In this document: piece after piece, positions 43,931 to 53,071 of the stretch
Position numbering within the stretch: position 1 is the first letter of the stretch
Layout of the letters: each line of letters begins with the position of its first letter
From: Acinetobacter sp. CFCC 10889
GTDB taxonomy: Bacteria; Pseudomonadota; Gammaproteobacteria; Pseudomonadales; Moraxellaceae
Length of the DNA: 64,000 bases
Assembly: GCF_003268395.1 (NCBI RefSeq)
Contig: NZ_LQXQ01000021.1
Location: 1 to 64,000, forward strand
Direction: 5' to 3'
Translations under genes and position numbers: made by a program
Notes under the pieces: model-generated
Told to the model about the DNA's origin: nothing
Databases searched by the model: none
What the model saw: only the letters and a program-made list of their open reading frames with translations

Positions 43931-44030
43931 ATGCCTCACTTTTGAAGGATCAAAAGTGACAAAAATCCTTTGTTAGACTGAGGGTAAGTCCCTTTACCCC
44001 AGTCTAACGGGCGACATCCATGTCGCCTAG
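43931..44030. repeat. Triple-hairpin intergenic element right of the AraC gene
   Basis: Three consecutive hairpins. CACTTTTGA / TCAAAAGTG (43937-43945, 43950-43958). GTTAGACTG-A-GGGTAA / TTACCC-CAGTCTAAC (43972-43987, 43994-44008). GGCGACAT / ATGTCGCC (44010-44017, 44020-44027). There is no ORF across it. The rest of 43751-44107 shows nothing else I can support. Confidence 0.55.
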
Positions 44031-44107
44031 CGCGATAGCATCACTGAATGTGAAATCTTTTAAAGCTTTAGCTTTTATATTAAGTTAATTTCAAAGATTG
44101 GTATTAA

Positions 44108-45105
44108 TTAAGCAATTTTCTGCAAATTTTCAGTAGAACGAGGGCTTTTGGTGTTATTCATCGCTTGATGCATCAGTTGATAACCTTGTGCACCAATTTT
44201 CTCTTGAAATATTTTCAGAACAGCAGGCGCTTGCATCGCTTTGACTAAGGCTTTACCTGCTTGAATTGCCACACGATCTTTCATTGCTGAACGTGGCAGC
44301 CCTGCAAGTTTGCAAATTTCTTTTGGTGTTAAAGCAACCACGATGGTTTTGAGTACAGGATAAAATTTCAAAATCATTGCATCATCTGATCATCGGTTTC
44401 AACGCCTGATGGATCAAGCAAGGTGTTGATAATATCTCTTGTTTGTTGTGTGATTGCAGCTTTACTATTGGTCAGTTGAATGTAAGTACGAAATTCTTCA
44501 CGAGTTTGTGGAAGATTGTTCAATTCACCGATTCCTTCTAGTGGATAGCCATGTTTACGGGCACTTTCTTTAACGGTTTCAATGCTCAAATCAGGATAAA
44601 CTTCTTGTAAAGAAATCAGATATTGCACACTTTCTTTAAAAAATTGCGCTTCTTCTTCGGCAGGTAATTTTCCAACAAGTTTCTCATAGGCATAATAAAC
44701 CGAATGCCATGTGATCAAATGTGTACCGACGACCAATAAGGGATCAAGCGCACTATATTGTTGCCCTGTCAGTGGAATATTGCCTTTAATGTGTGAATGT
44801 AGCTTGAACAAACGCTGATTGGCTTTACTCACAGTTTCTGTATCGGCAAAAATCACGGTCAGAAAATAGGTCATGGTACGACTTAAACGCCCAATCGGGT
44901 CTGATTTATAGGTTGCACGATCTGAGAGTGCCGCAGCAGCATCAATACTTGCCAAAACCTCGATATAGAATGATCGTGTCAGCCCGATAAATGCAGCAGG
45001 GTGTGACCATACTTTCCAACTGATTGAATCTGGACCAAATAATCCATGATCTTTGAAATTATTATTGGCAGTATCTAAATGAAAATGTATTGAAGATTCA
45101 GTCAT
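44108..45105 (-). pseudogene. MpaB-type oxygenase family protein (DUF2236), probable frameshift
   Basis: A DUF2236 (rubber-oxygenase/MpaB family) protein split in two frames. Part 1 runs from ATG 45105 (SD AGGGA 7 nt upstream) to a stop at 44374: 243 residues with HGLFGPDSISWKVWSHPAAF and LSRTMTYFLTVIFAD. Part 2 is 44377-44108: 89 residues (FYPVLKTIVVALTPKEICKL) that look like the missing C-terminal helices. The two overlap by ATGA, but part 2 has no SD of its own. One missing base around 44380-44392 (in the repetitive GATGATCAGATGATG) would give one protein of 332 residues. If it is not a frameshift, these are two coupled genes. Confidence 0.62.
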
Positions 45106-45328
45106 GGCATTCCCTAATGTTGTTATTTTGCTGAGTAAAAATATAAATATCAGGATGATGCTAAAGCAGAAAACTTTGAAAATATTGATCGTAAATTGAG
45201 AAAATTGATTATAAATACAATTATTGGAAGGTATTTTTTGAGATTGAGAGAAATGAATGAACATTTCTCTTTAAATACTGGGCGATCAGGTGTAACCATG
45301 ATTGTATTTTAACAACATATAGTCAAGT

Positions 45329-46096
45329 TTATGCTCCACCTAAAAAACTGCCTTCCGTAGATATCAGGAGATAGAGTACCAATGGGATGGTTACTGGCGT
45401 GGTGGCAATATCGACTGCTGCTGTGACAGGTAAAAAGATCAACAGAGGAGATTTTTGATATTCAATGACATTATCTTTATAACTTACATTGAACTGAAAT
45501 GCAGGCATATCAATCAAAGTAAGTTCTGGTAACGTTGTTGTTTTGGGTAGAATCGTGAACTGATTACCAAGACGGATGATACATTCCCGATCTTCTCCTG
45601 TAAAATGGTTACTCGTTGGGCTACTGCATGAAAATTTGTGGGTCTCCAAAAATTCAGTTTCCTCAGGTCGCATGTCATTTTTACGTTTATAATAGTAGAG
45701 ATTAAAAGGTACATTGAGTTGAGATTTTTGCTGTGGTTTGCCTGCAAGTTCATACTTGTAAATATTGTCATGGCTCAGTTTGTATTGAAAATAACAACAA
45801 CTATGTTCTGGGGCAGCAAGTAATGGTTTTAAGTTTTCATTCAACAGTTTTAAGTCAAGCTGATCAGGATTGTTGACCATATAATTATTTTTTTGACCGA
45901 CTAAAATGACGGGTTTTTCCTGATTTTGAAAGTTTGTAGTCGCTTGTCCTATATGTTGGATTTGATCTGAAATAACCACTTTTGTTTTTTGCCCATCTTG
46001 AATTTTTGCGTAATCCCACAGGGATGTGCTCAGACACCCTTGTAAAAATAAACAACTTAAGAATAGACAGGCGAGGCTTAATTTTTTGAAATACAT
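45329..46096 (-). CDS. Lipoprotein, unknown function
   Basis: A 255-residue predicted lipoprotein: basic start MYFKKL, hydrophobic core and lipobox LQGC. The mature part has no motif I recognise; it has several Cys (ECCYFQ-like CCYFQYKLSH and two more) and a hydrophobic C-terminal segment (LIFLPVTAAVDIATTPVTIP, then LVLYLLISTEGSFLGGA) that may be a second membrane contact. Start chosen at ATG 46096, with AGAAAG 7 nt upstream, because the nine preceding in-frame codons are charged and would spoil the signal. Located between the MpaB gene and a divergent DUF4259 gene. Confidence 0.68.
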   Translation of the reverse strand: MYFKKLSLACLFLSCLFLQGCLSTSLWDYAKIQDGQKTKVVISDQIQHIGQATTNFQNQEKPVILVGQKNNYMVNNPDQLDLKLLNENLKPLLAAPEHSCCYFQYKLSHDNIYKYELAGKPQQKSQLNVPFNLYYYKRKNDMRPEETEFLETHKFSCSSPTSNHFTGEDRECIIRLGNQFTILPKTTTLPELTLIDMPAFQFNVSYKDNVIEYQKSPLLIFLPVTAAVDIATTPVTIPLVLYLLISTEGSFLGGA

Positions 46097-46329
46097 TGTT
46101 TTCTTTCTCTTTTTTATTTCCATGACAGTCTAAAGGAACGAATTTTTAAAGTAAATTGTCAATAAATGTGACATTTCTCACAGATTGTTAACAGTGCTTT
46201 CACCGTAAAAGTGCCGCAGATGTAGAGCTTTGAAAGTGTGCGAGCTATTTACATTTTCATAGATGAACTGAAAATGTAGTCATGCTATAAATTTTCCTCG
46301 TTAAAATTATAAATCAGTGAGAAATAATA

Positions 46330-46743
46330 ATGGGCGCTTGGTCACACGAACCATTTGGTAATGACGATGCTTTAGATTGGGTCTACCAACTCGAAAATGT
46401 AAAAGATGAGTCTGTTTTAGCACGTGTTTTTAATCGTGCCATTGAAAATCAAGATGACTATCTTGAAGCCGATGATGGCTTTGTGATCGTGGCAGCAGCA
46501 GAAGTTGTAGCAAAATTATTGGGCAAAGGTACACAGCAAGATGGATATACTGAACAAGTCGATGCATGGGTAAAATCTGTGGATTTTCAGCCATCTGCTG
46601 ATTTGTTGGCAAAAGCACAAACTGCCTTGGATTTGGTCTTGGGTGAAGAGTCTGAGTTGAAAGAACTTTGGAGTGAGGCTGAAGAAGAAGATCGGGATGC
46701 GTGGTATAGTAATATTGAAGCGTTGAAAAAAATCTTAAAATAA
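46330..46743 (+). CDS. DUF4259 domain protein
   Basis: A 137-residue acidic, soluble protein. The N-terminal MGAWSHEPFGNDDALDWVYQ is the DUF4259 hallmark (GxWGxGxFxNDDAxDW). The rest is helical, with many Asp and Glu. Function unknown; DUF4259 members are frequent in toxin-immunity and accessory neighbourhoods, but nothing here shows that role. A near-perfect terminator follows. Confidence 0.82.
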   Translation: MGAWSHEPFGNDDALDWVYQLENVKDESVLARVFNRAIENQDDYLEADDGFVIVAAAEVVAKLLGKGTQQDGYTEQVDAWVKSVDFQPSADLLAKAQTALDLVLGEESELKELWSEAEEEDRDAWYSNIEALKKILK

Positions 46744-46759
46744 AATCTTGAACTTCAAT

Positions 46760-46799
46760 ATGTTCTGAAATTTAACAGTAAATTTCAGAACATTTTTTA
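46760..46799 (+). terminator. Terminator of the DUF4259 gene
   Basis: A 14-bp perfect stem ATGTTCTGAAATTT / AAATTTCAGAACAT (46760-46773, 46780-46793), followed by TTTTTT. Confidence 0.85.
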
Positions 46800-46805
46800 T
46801 GGTGA

Positions 46806-47447
46806 ATGAAAATGTCTACAATACAAAATTATGTTTCGGCTGGATTTGTACTTTGTGGAATCATGTCAATCTCACAGAGTTTTGCATGCATGCCACACTC
46901 ACCAGATGATGTATTTATTGCACGGTTTCAAAGTTCTCAAGAAATGAAACGTGATAACGCAAATTTTGAAATTAAACTCAGTTCAGATCAATTTATTCTT
47001 CGTTCATTCATGGATCGATGGCGCTATTCCAATCCAAAACAATGGCATAGTGCATTTTCAAGCGAACATGTTGCAAAAGACAGTTTAATCATTGGTTTGG
47101 CTTATACACCTGATGGTGGGAAACCTGAGCAATATCAGATTGCTTCATTTGCAGAACTAAGTTGTAAGAATGATCAGTTGAGTATTTCTAAACCCATTGC
47201 ACCATTTTTAGCGTGGAATAGACAAACGGCAAATTGTGCCTTAGGAGATCGGAAAGACATAGGAATTCTGGATGGTTTTTTAGAACATGACCAAGCTTAT
47301 TACTTGGGACAACTGCAACAGAAATATCCAACATGTCAGAAGTTAAATGCAAAATTTCCACCACTTGAAATGAATGATCATCCTCAACATTCACAAGCAA
47401 TGTCGGGTTGGGAAAGGTTGATCAACTGGTTTAAATCATGGTTTTGA
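46806..47447 (+). CDS. Exported protein, unknown function
   Basis: A 213-residue protein with a signal peptide (about residues 1-27, ending SQSFA before CMPHS). The Cys right after FA could also be lipidated, though SFAC is a poor lipobox. Mature features include four Cys and RWRYSNPKQWHSAFSS; no family is recognised. ATG 46806 keeps a Lys in the n-region of the signal; ATG 46812 has better spacing to GGTGA. It lies just after a terminator, so it has its own promoter. It converges on dnaB. Confidence 0.65.
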   Translation: MKMSTIQNYVSAGFVLCGIMSISQSFACMPHSPDDVFIARFQSSQEMKRDNANFEIKLSSDQFILRSFMDRWRYSNPKQWHSAFSSEHVAKDSLIIGLAYTPDGGKPEQYQIASFAELSCKNDQLSISKPIAPFLAWNRQTANCALGDRKDIGILDGFLEHDQAYYLGQLQQKYPTCQKLNAKFPPLEMNDHPQHSQAMSGWERLINWFKSWF

Positions 47448-47511
47448 GAATATCACTGAATATAAAACGGTAAACTAAAGACCACTTATGAAACAAAGAG
47501 CAGGGAATTCC

Positions 47512-48960
47512 TTACTCTTCATCATCATATTGTGCATAGTATTCAGGCGATAGGTTACTAAAACGGGTATATTGACCTTCAAAAGCCAAACGTACTGAAC
47601 CAATCGGACCATTACGCTGTTTACCAATAATAATTTCTGCTGTCCCTGCTTCTTTTGATTCTTTGTTATAAACCTCATCTCGGTAAATGAACATAATCAA
47701 ATCGGCATCCTGCTCAATCGCACCTGATTCACGTAAGTCTGACATGACAGGACGCTTGTTTGGACGATTCTCTAATGAGCGGTTGAGCTGTGAAAGTGCA
47801 ATCACAGGACATTGCATTTCTTTGGCGAGAGCTTTTAAGCTTCGTGAAATTTCACCAATCTCACCGACACGGTTATCGCCCATACCAGGAACTTTCATGA
47901 GTTGAAGATAATCGACCATGATGCAACCCAATTTACCACCATGTTGTTTGGCAATACGTCTTGCACGTGCACGCATTTCTGTAGGTGGCAGGGCAGAAGA
48001 GTCATCAATATACAAATGCTTTTCTTGTAGTTGCAAAATAGTCCCTGTGACTTTAGACCATTCATCCCCATCAAGTTTACCCGCACGTAAATGACCTTGA
48101 TGTACTTTACCGTATGAGGAAATCAAACGCATGGCAATCGAGTCAGCAGGCATTTCCATAGAGAAAACGAGGGCAGGTAAGTCACAGTTAAATAACACAC
48201 TTTCAACCAAGTTCATGGCAAAGGTTGTTTTACCCATGGATGGACGTGCTGCAACAATAATCATGTCACCAGCCTGCATGCCTGAAGTTTTATTATCCAG
48301 TTCAACGAAGCCAGTGGTTAAACCTGTGATATTGCCTTCAAGTTGGGAAAGTTCATTTAATTTATCAAATACATCTGCTACAACCGAGGTAATCGGTTTT
48401 GGTCCTTGTGCTTTAGCATTATTATTATGTTGTTCCGCAATCGAGAAAATATTGGTTTCAGCCAAATCTAAAATTTCACTGACTTCACGACCTTTAGTGT
48501 CATAAGCATTTTGCAAAATTTCATTGCCGACTTTGATCATATTTCTTAAGGTGGCAAATTCACGAATTTTAGTGGCATAGGTTTCTAAGTTATAGAAACT
48601 TGCAGGCGAGTCTGCCATTAGTTGAACAAGGTATTCTTCCCCTCCAATGGCTTCAAGGAGATTTTGCTTGATTAACCAGTCATTGACCAAAACAGCATCA
48701 TAAGGTGAACCATCTTTGTTGAGCTGTTCAATCGCACGGAAAATATATTTATGGCGTGTTGCGTAAAAATCATTTTCATGTAACACATCGCTGACTTGTT
48801 CAAAAGATTCAGCAACAGTCATTAGTGCTGCAAGCACAGCTTGTTCAATCGCTAAGTTATGTGGAGGCGTGCGAAATTCTTTTAATTGTTGAGCAGAGTC
48901 AGTGGACTTAGCATCTTTATTAAAATGATTTGATGAAGCTGTGGCAGTAGCCTGTGACAT
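47512..48960 (-). CDS. dnaB: Replicative DNA helicase DnaB
   Basis: A 482-residue hexameric 5'-3' helicase of the replication fork. The N-terminal DnaB domain (PPHNLAIEQAVLAALM, about 32-47) interacts with primase. The RecA-like C-terminal domain has Walker A ARPSMGKT (238-245), Walker B LGCIMVDYLQLM (about 340-351), LKALAKEMQCPVIALSQLNR and the arginine-finger/DNA-binding SDLRESGAIEQDADLIMFIYR. Length is normal and no intein is present. Same strand as and downstream of rplI, the usual gammaproteobacterial order, after a terminator at 49084. Confidence 0.97.
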   Translation of the reverse strand: MSQATATASSNHFNKDAKSTDSAQQLKEFRTPPHNLAIEQAVLAALMTVAESFEQVSDVLHENDFYATRHKYIFRAIEQLNKDGSPYDAVLVNDWLIKQNLLEAIGGEEYLVQLMADSPASFYNLETYATKIREFATLRNMIKVGNEILQNAYDTKGREVSEILDLAETNIFSIAEQHNNNAKAQGPKPITSVVADVFDKLNELSQLEGNITGLTTGFVELDNKTSGMQAGDMIIVAARPSMGKTTFAMNLVESVLFNCDLPALVFSMEMPADSIAMRLISSYGKVHQGHLRAGKLDGDEWSKVTGTILQLQEKHLYIDDSSALPPTEMRARARRIAKQHGGKLGCIMVDYLQLMKVPGMGDNRVGEIGEISRSLKALAKEMQCPVIALSQLNRSLENRPNKRPVMSDLRESGAIEQDADLIMFIYRDEVYNKESKEAGTAEIIIGKQRNGPIGSVRLAFEGQYTRFSNLSPEYYAQYDDEE

Positions 48961-49083
48961 AAAAAACCTTGATTTTTACATGAATAAAAAATAAATCAGT
49001 GTTGATATATTTTATTAAAAATAGACTAAGAGGATAACCTATATTAGGAGGGGAATGTCGATTTCAAATATTTTAAAGATAAA

Positions 49084-49110
49084 AAAAGAGCATACAAAAG
49101 TATGCCCTTT
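49084..49110 (-). terminator. Terminator of rpsF-rpsR-rplI
   Basis: On the minus strand AAAGGGCATAC / GTATGCTCTTT (one G-U pair, TTTT loop) followed by a run of Ts. It separates the ribosomal genes from dnaB. Confidence 0.8.
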
Positions 49111-49124
49111 TTCTTGGTACGAAA

Positions 49125-49571
49125 TTACTCAGATACGATCGTAACGAGAACTTCTGCAACAACATCATGATGCAATTGGATTGCGATGTTGAATTCACCA
49201 GTGTGACGAAGCGCACCGTTCGGTAAACGAACTTCTGCACGGTCTACTTCAAGACCAGCATTTGTTAACGCGTCAGCGATGTCACGAGTACCAATTGAAC
49301 CGAATAATTTACCTTCGTCACCAGCTTTCGCAGTGATTACGATATTTACTTCGTTTAATTGGTCAGCACGTGCTTGAGCAGTAGCTAAAACTTCAGCTTC
49401 AGCTTTCTCAAGTTCAGCACGACGAGCTTCAAAAGCAGCAGTATTTGCTTCAGTCGCAGCAACTGCTTTACCTTGAGGGATAAGGAAGTTACGGCCGTAA
49501 CCAGCTTTAACTGAAACTTTATCGCCTAATTTACCAAGGTTTTTAATGCGTTGTAATAAGATAATATCCAC
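49125..49571 (-). CDS. rplI: Ribosomal protein bL9
   Basis: A 148-residue large-subunit protein. The N-terminal domain, [20 protein letters not shown] and [14 protein letters not shown], is the canonical bL9 rRNA-binding domain. A long connecting helix (about 45-75) leads to the C-terminal domain with [16 protein letters not shown]. Last gene of rpsF-rpsR-rplI. Confidence 0.97.
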   Translation of the reverse strand: MDIILLQRIKNLGKLGDKVSVKAGYGRNFLIPQGKAVAATEANTAAFEARRAELEKAEAEVLATAQARADQLNEVNIVITAKAGDEGKLFGSIGTRDIADALTNAGLEVDRAEVRLPNGALRHTGEFNIAIQLHHDVVAEVLVTIVSE

Positions 49572-49580
49572 GGCTCAACC

Positions 49581-49808
49581 TCACTTATGATTGTCAGTGT
49601 AAGGAATCAACGCTAAATAGCGAGCTTGTTTAATCGCAAGCGCTAATTGACGTTGGTAACGAGCTTTAGTACCTGTAATACGGCTAGGAACAATCTTGCC
49701 GTTTTCAGTGATGTACTGTTTTAAAGTGTCGATATCTTTGTAGTCGATGTACGTAACGTTCTCAGCTGTAAAGCGGCAGAACTTGCGACGACGGTAAAAA
49801 CGTGCCAT
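49581..49808 (-). CDS. rpsR: Ribosomal protein bS18
   Basis: A 75-residue small-subunit protein. [20 protein letters not shown] and [20 protein letters not shown] with [20 protein letters not shown] are diagnostic; it pairs with bS6 on the 30S platform. Good SD (AGGAGAACACAC) before the ATG. It sits between rpsF and rplI, 11 and 9 bp from each. Confidence 0.97.
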   Translation of the reverse strand: MARFYRRRKFCRFTAENVTYIDYKDIDTLKQYITENGKIVPSRITGTKARYQRQLALAIKQARYLALIPYTDNHK

Positions 49809-49819
49809 GTGTGTTCTCC

Positions 49820-50206
49820 TTATGCTTCAGCAGAGTCTTGAGCTTGTTGTGCTTCTTCACGTTGAGCTTTACGCGCACGTTTTTCTTCAGCACTCTTAGC
49901 CAATAAAGACTCTTCAGTGATAGCGTTTTCACGACGAATAATAACGTTACGAAGAATAGCATCGTTGTAACGGAATAATTCTTCCAATTCATTAAGCGTA
50001 GTTTGATTACATTCAACGTTCATTAAAATGTAGTGCGCTTTGTGAATTTTGTTAATTGGGTATGCCAATTGGCGACGGCCCCAATCTTCAAGACGGTGAA
50101 TTTGACCTTCAGCATCTTTAATGTGAGAGATATAGCGTTCTACCATACCTACCACTTGATCGCTTTGGTCTGGGTGTACCAGAATTACGATTTCGTAGTG
50201 ACGCAT
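49820..50206 (-). CDS. rpsF: Ribosomal protein bS6
   Basis: A 128-residue small-subunit protein. [38 protein letters not shown] and the C-terminal basic/acidic tail are typical; the tail is longer and Glu/Ala-rich. The start is the ATG at 50206 with AAGGAG, 6-7 nt upstream; the open frame extends farther but without family match. The leader can fold to hide this SD, consistent with autoregulation by S6:S18. Confidence 0.97.
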   Translation of the reverse strand: MRHYEIVILVHPDQSDQVVGMVERYISHIKDAEGQIHRLEDWGRRQLAYPINKIHKAHYILMNVECNQTTLNELEELFRYNDAILRNVIIRRENAITEESLLAKSAEEKRARKAQREEAQQAQDSAEA

Positions 50207-50262
50207 TGTCAGCTCCTTACGGTTTATGCAGCCCCATCCAAATATGAATGAAGCAAGGAGTC
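50207..50262 (-). promoter_or_regulatory. Candidate S6:S18-binding leader of rpsF
   Basis: In the mRNA, CUCCUUGC (50260-50253) can pair 8 bp with GUAAGGAG (50220-50213), which contains the SD. CCG sits directly 5' of the second strand, and an inner stem CAUUC/GGAUG lies between. A helix with an adjoining CCG just before rpsF is the known architecture of the S6:S18 motif. Pairing was done by eye. Confidence 0.5.
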
Positions 50263-50325
50263 TCAAGCAGATATGTACTTTTAAAAAGTATAAATCAAAT
50301 TGAGTCGCAAAATTTGCGAGCGCTT

Positions 50326-50354
50326 ATTATAGGAAAGTTTGTTATCAAATACAA
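50326..50354 (-). promoter_or_regulatory. Promoter of rpsF-rpsR-rplI
   Basis: On the minus strand TTGTAT (-35), 17-bp spacer, and a perfect TATAAT (-10), giving a leader of about 110 nt. Confidence 0.6.
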
Positions 50355-50442
50355 ATGAATCGTGAAATATTTATTGTCACTTTCTTGAAGGAACGGGGGA
50401 TATAATTGTTCATTTAATTGAATGCTAGAATATCCGAGCATT

Positions 50443-51045
50443 TTATAGATAGTCACCTAATACATCATGCAGCGATTGACCATTTTTACGATTAATTAAT
50501 TTGGCTGACATGCCAAAAGCTGTTGGACCTTGCACATCTGCAAGTGGTGTGTCGCCAATAAATAGAACTTCTTCAGCAGTGCAATGTAATTGGTCTATAA
50601 AATATTGGTAAATAATAGGATCAGGTTTGCATGCATGTACTTCATAGCTCCACGCATAGACATCGATATCTTTCATTAATTTACTAATGTGCATACCATA
50701 AGGTGTTGCTGAATTGGAACACAGCACGATTTTATAACCTTTATTTTTTAATTGTTGCAGGGTTGGCAGGGTATCTGCAAAAAGTTCAATTTCTGCTAAC
50801 TCTGCTGCTAGTTCAGCATTCAGTTCATCTAAAAAATCTTGGGGAATCTGATAACCTAAATGTGCTGCGATGTCTTGAAAGTCACCATTGATCGACATGA
50901 CCATGACAGCATCACTCGCTTGTGGCGTATGTCCTTGCGTGTGTAGCCAAAGGATAAAATTTTTATAAGGTGATATTTTTTGTTTAATTTTGGCGAGTGT
51001 GCCAAAAACATCAAAAGCGATGACTTTGATTTGGGTATTTGACAT
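50443..51045 (-). CDS. HAD family hydrolase
   Basis: A 200-residue haloacid dehalogenase-like phosphatase. Motif I is IAFDVFGTLAK (nucleophile Asp about residue 11; the second Asp of DxD is replaced by Phe, as in dehalogenase-type members). Motif II is VLCSNSATP, and motifs III/IV are CKPDPIIYQYF and VLFIGDTPLADVQG. The cap is a small helical insertion (about 20-95). Substrate unknown. It stands alone between rpsF and the cyo operon. Confidence 0.85.
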   Translation of the reverse strand: MSNTQIKVIAFDVFGTLAKIKQKISPYKNFILWLHTQGHTPQASDAVMVMSINGDFQDIAAHLGYQIPQDFLDELNAELAAELAEIELFADTLPTLQQLKNKGYKIVLCSNSATPYGMHISKLMKDIDVYAWSYEVHACKPDPIIYQYFIDQLHCTAEEVLFIGDTPLADVQGPTAFGMSAKLINRKNGQSLHDVLGDYL

Positions 51046-51208
51046 TTATAAATCCTCAAAGCTTTATTGTGATCTTCTTTTGTATTCATTCCAAAATAAT
51101 AGATTTAAGATTATTTGGGAAGTTATTTTAAATCAGTTAATTTTTTTATAGATTGAATAGATACAGTGGAGGAATTGAATTGTATTTAGTCATAGAAAAA
51201 CAGCTAAA

Positions 51209-51234
51209 AAAAGATAGAGTGACCTCTATCTTTT
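51209..51234 (-). terminator. Terminator of cyoABCDE, overlapping the cyoE stop
   Basis: An 11-bp perfect stem AAAAGATAGAG / CTCTATCTTTT (51209-51219, 51224-51234) with a TGAC loop; on the minus strand it is followed by TTTTTTT. Confidence 0.85.
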
Positions 51235-52111
51235 AAAACAACGGTAAATGTGGTGCAGGAGAGATGTAAGTAAAACTAAAACTAAAACTTAGTGCAGTGA
51301 TTAGAATTACTGAATATAAGAAATAGCGTTTTGCCCAAACCTGATCATTTTCAGCTTTAAAACCAATCAATGATAAGTACACCCAATAAGCGCACATCAC
51401 ATTAAAGATAATTAAAAAGAAAATATTGGTATAGCCAAAACAATACAAACCATTCAATACCAGTGCAAATAAGATCACATAGATCAGGCTTTCAACCTTA
51501 GTACGATAAATCGAACGCGCAACAGGTAAAATTGGAATCCCAGCATTTTTATAGTCATCGAAACGATAAACTGCAATTCCCCATGAATGTGGCATTTGCC
51601 AAAGTGCATATGCTAAAAAAATTAGTAGCGCAGCAACATCAAATTCATTTGAAACAGCGGTATAACCAATCACTGGAGGGCTTGCGCCAGAAATACTGCC
51701 AATCACGGTTTGGTGAATGGTGGTACGTTTACTCCATAAACTATAAAAAATCACATATACGACAAAGCCAAGTACCGCAAAGCCAAATGCGTAGGCGTTG
51801 ACAAAAAACCACAACAAAGCAAAGCCAAGTAAACCGAGCACAGCAGAAAACATTAATGCAACTGTTGGACTGATGGTTTTTTTGACTAAAGCACGATTCA
51901 TCGTACGTTGCATTTTTTGGTCAATGTCTTGGTCAATGACATTATTCACAACACAGCCAGAAGCAACCACGAGGGTAGTACCAAGGAGTGTGATGAGAAG
52001 TAAAAGGAAATCTACAGAACCTTGAGCGGCTAAGAAAAAGCCGCCCAAAGTGGTAACGAAGTTACCGAAGAGAATTCCTGGCTTAGTCAGGAATAGATAT
52101 TTCTTCAACAT
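51233..52111 (-). CDS. cyoE: Heme O synthase (protoheme IX farnesyltransferase) CyoE
   Basis: A 292-residue UbiA-family membrane prenyltransferase that adds farnesyl to heme b, making the heme O of cytochrome bo3. About nine helices. The first Asp-rich motif is NNVIDQDIDQKMQRTMNR (N56/N57, D60, D64); the second is YRFDDYKNAGIPILPV (about 180). Last gene of the operon, 6 bp after cyoD. Confidence 0.96.
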   Translation of the reverse strand: MLKKYLFLTKPGILFGNFVTTLGGFFLAAQGSVDFLLLLITLLGTTLVVASGCVVNNVIDQDIDQKMQRTMNRALVKKTISPTVALMFSAVLGLLGFALLWFFVNAYAFGFAVLGFVVYVIFYSLWSKRTTIHQTVIGSISGASPPVIGYTAVSNEFDVAALLIFLAYALWQMPHSWGIAVYRFDDYKNAGIPILPVARSIYRTKVESLIYVILFALVLNGLYCFGYTNIFFLIIFNVMCAYWVYLSLIGFKAENDQVWAKRYFLYSVILITALSFSFSFTYISPAPHLPLF

Positions 52112-52117
52112 GACACC

Positions 52118-52447
52118 CTAGAGCATCATGTTTGAATGTAAGTAGTTCATGATCCATACAGAACCAATAAGAAGAACTGCAATACACAAGATCGTGTAAA
52201 TGAATGCAATCACATTCCAACGTTGTTCTGATGAAGAGTTCATGTGCAAGAAGAAAACTAATTGAACTAGAACCTGTGCTACAGCTGTAATTGCAATCGT
52301 TGCTACAATCGCACCACGACCGAAGTCAGCTGGATGCATTGCCATATAGAATGGAACGATAGTGAGCAATACAGAAACAATAAAACCAATGGTATATTGT
52401 TTCACGTTACCGTGAGAAGCACCTGCAGAATTATGATCGTGACTCAT
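52118..52447 (-). CDS. cyoD: Cytochrome bo3 quinol oxidase subunit IV
   Basis: A 109-residue membrane subunit with three helices (about 25-45, 52-72, 83-103). [13 protein letters not shown] starts with a His-rich polar stretch, and FIVSVLLTIVPFYMAM and VQLVFFLHMNSSSEQRWN match CyoD. Start at ATG 52447, overlapping the cyoC stop by one base (TAATG). Confidence 0.95.
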   Translation of the reverse strand: MSHDHNSAGASHGNVKQYTIGFIVSVLLTIVPFYMAMHPADFGRGAIVATIAITAVAQVLVQLVFFLHMNSSSEQRWNVIAFIYTILCIAVLLIGSVWIMNYLHSNMML

Positions 52448-53067
52448 TAGATAACTCCCATTAAGTAAACGACGCTGAATACACAGATCCAAACGATGTC
52501 AAGGAAGTGCCAGAACAAGCTTAAGCAAGCAAGACGACGAGTATTTGGTAGAGTCAAACCATATTTTTTGATTTGAATCATTAATACAAGCATCCACACT
52601 AAACCTGAAGTTACGTGAATACCATGCGTACCTACTAAGGTAAAGAACGCAGATAAAAACGCACTTGTGCTTGGACCATGACCAGCATGAACTAAATGAT
52701 TAAACTCATAAAGTTCCATACCAATGAACGCTGCACCAAAAATCCAAGTGATTGCTAACCAAAGTAAAACTTGGTTGACATTTTTCTTGTAAGAAGCAAG
52801 TACTGCAAAACCAAAAGTCACAGAAGAAATTAAGAGAGCAAAAGTTTCAGTTAAAACGAAACCTAAAGACTCACCAAATAAATCTTTTGGACTTGGTGTT
52901 CCAGGTGGAATATGACTGCTTAATACAGCGAACGCGATGAAGAGTGTACCGAATAAAATCAAGTCACTCATCAAGTATGTCCAGAAACCAAAGACAGTGA
53001 TGTCAGTGTCATCATGATGATGATGTTCATCATGTCCATGGTTATCGTGATGAAGTACTTCAGCCAT
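52447..53067 (-). CDS. cyoC: Cytochrome bo3 quinol oxidase subunit III
   Basis: A 206-residue five-helix subunit III. A His/Asp-rich N-terminus (residues 6-20, [14 protein letters not shown]) precedes [18 protein letters not shown]; the central [11 protein letters not shown] and [18 protein letters not shown] motifs are diagnostic. The His-rich tail is polar and exposed and might bind metal, which is inference. Confidence 0.95.
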   Translation of the reverse strand: MAEVLHHDNHGHDEHHHHDDTDITVFGFWTYLMSDLILFGTLFIAFAVLSSHIPPGTPSPKDLFGESLGFVLTETFALLISSVTFGFAVLASYKKNVNQVLLWLAITWIFGAAFIGMELYEFNHLVHAGHGPSTSAFLSAFFTLVGTHGIHVTSGLVWMLVLMIQIKKYGLTLPNTRRLACLSLFWHFLDIVWICVFSVVYLMGVI

Positions 53068-53071
53068 TGTC

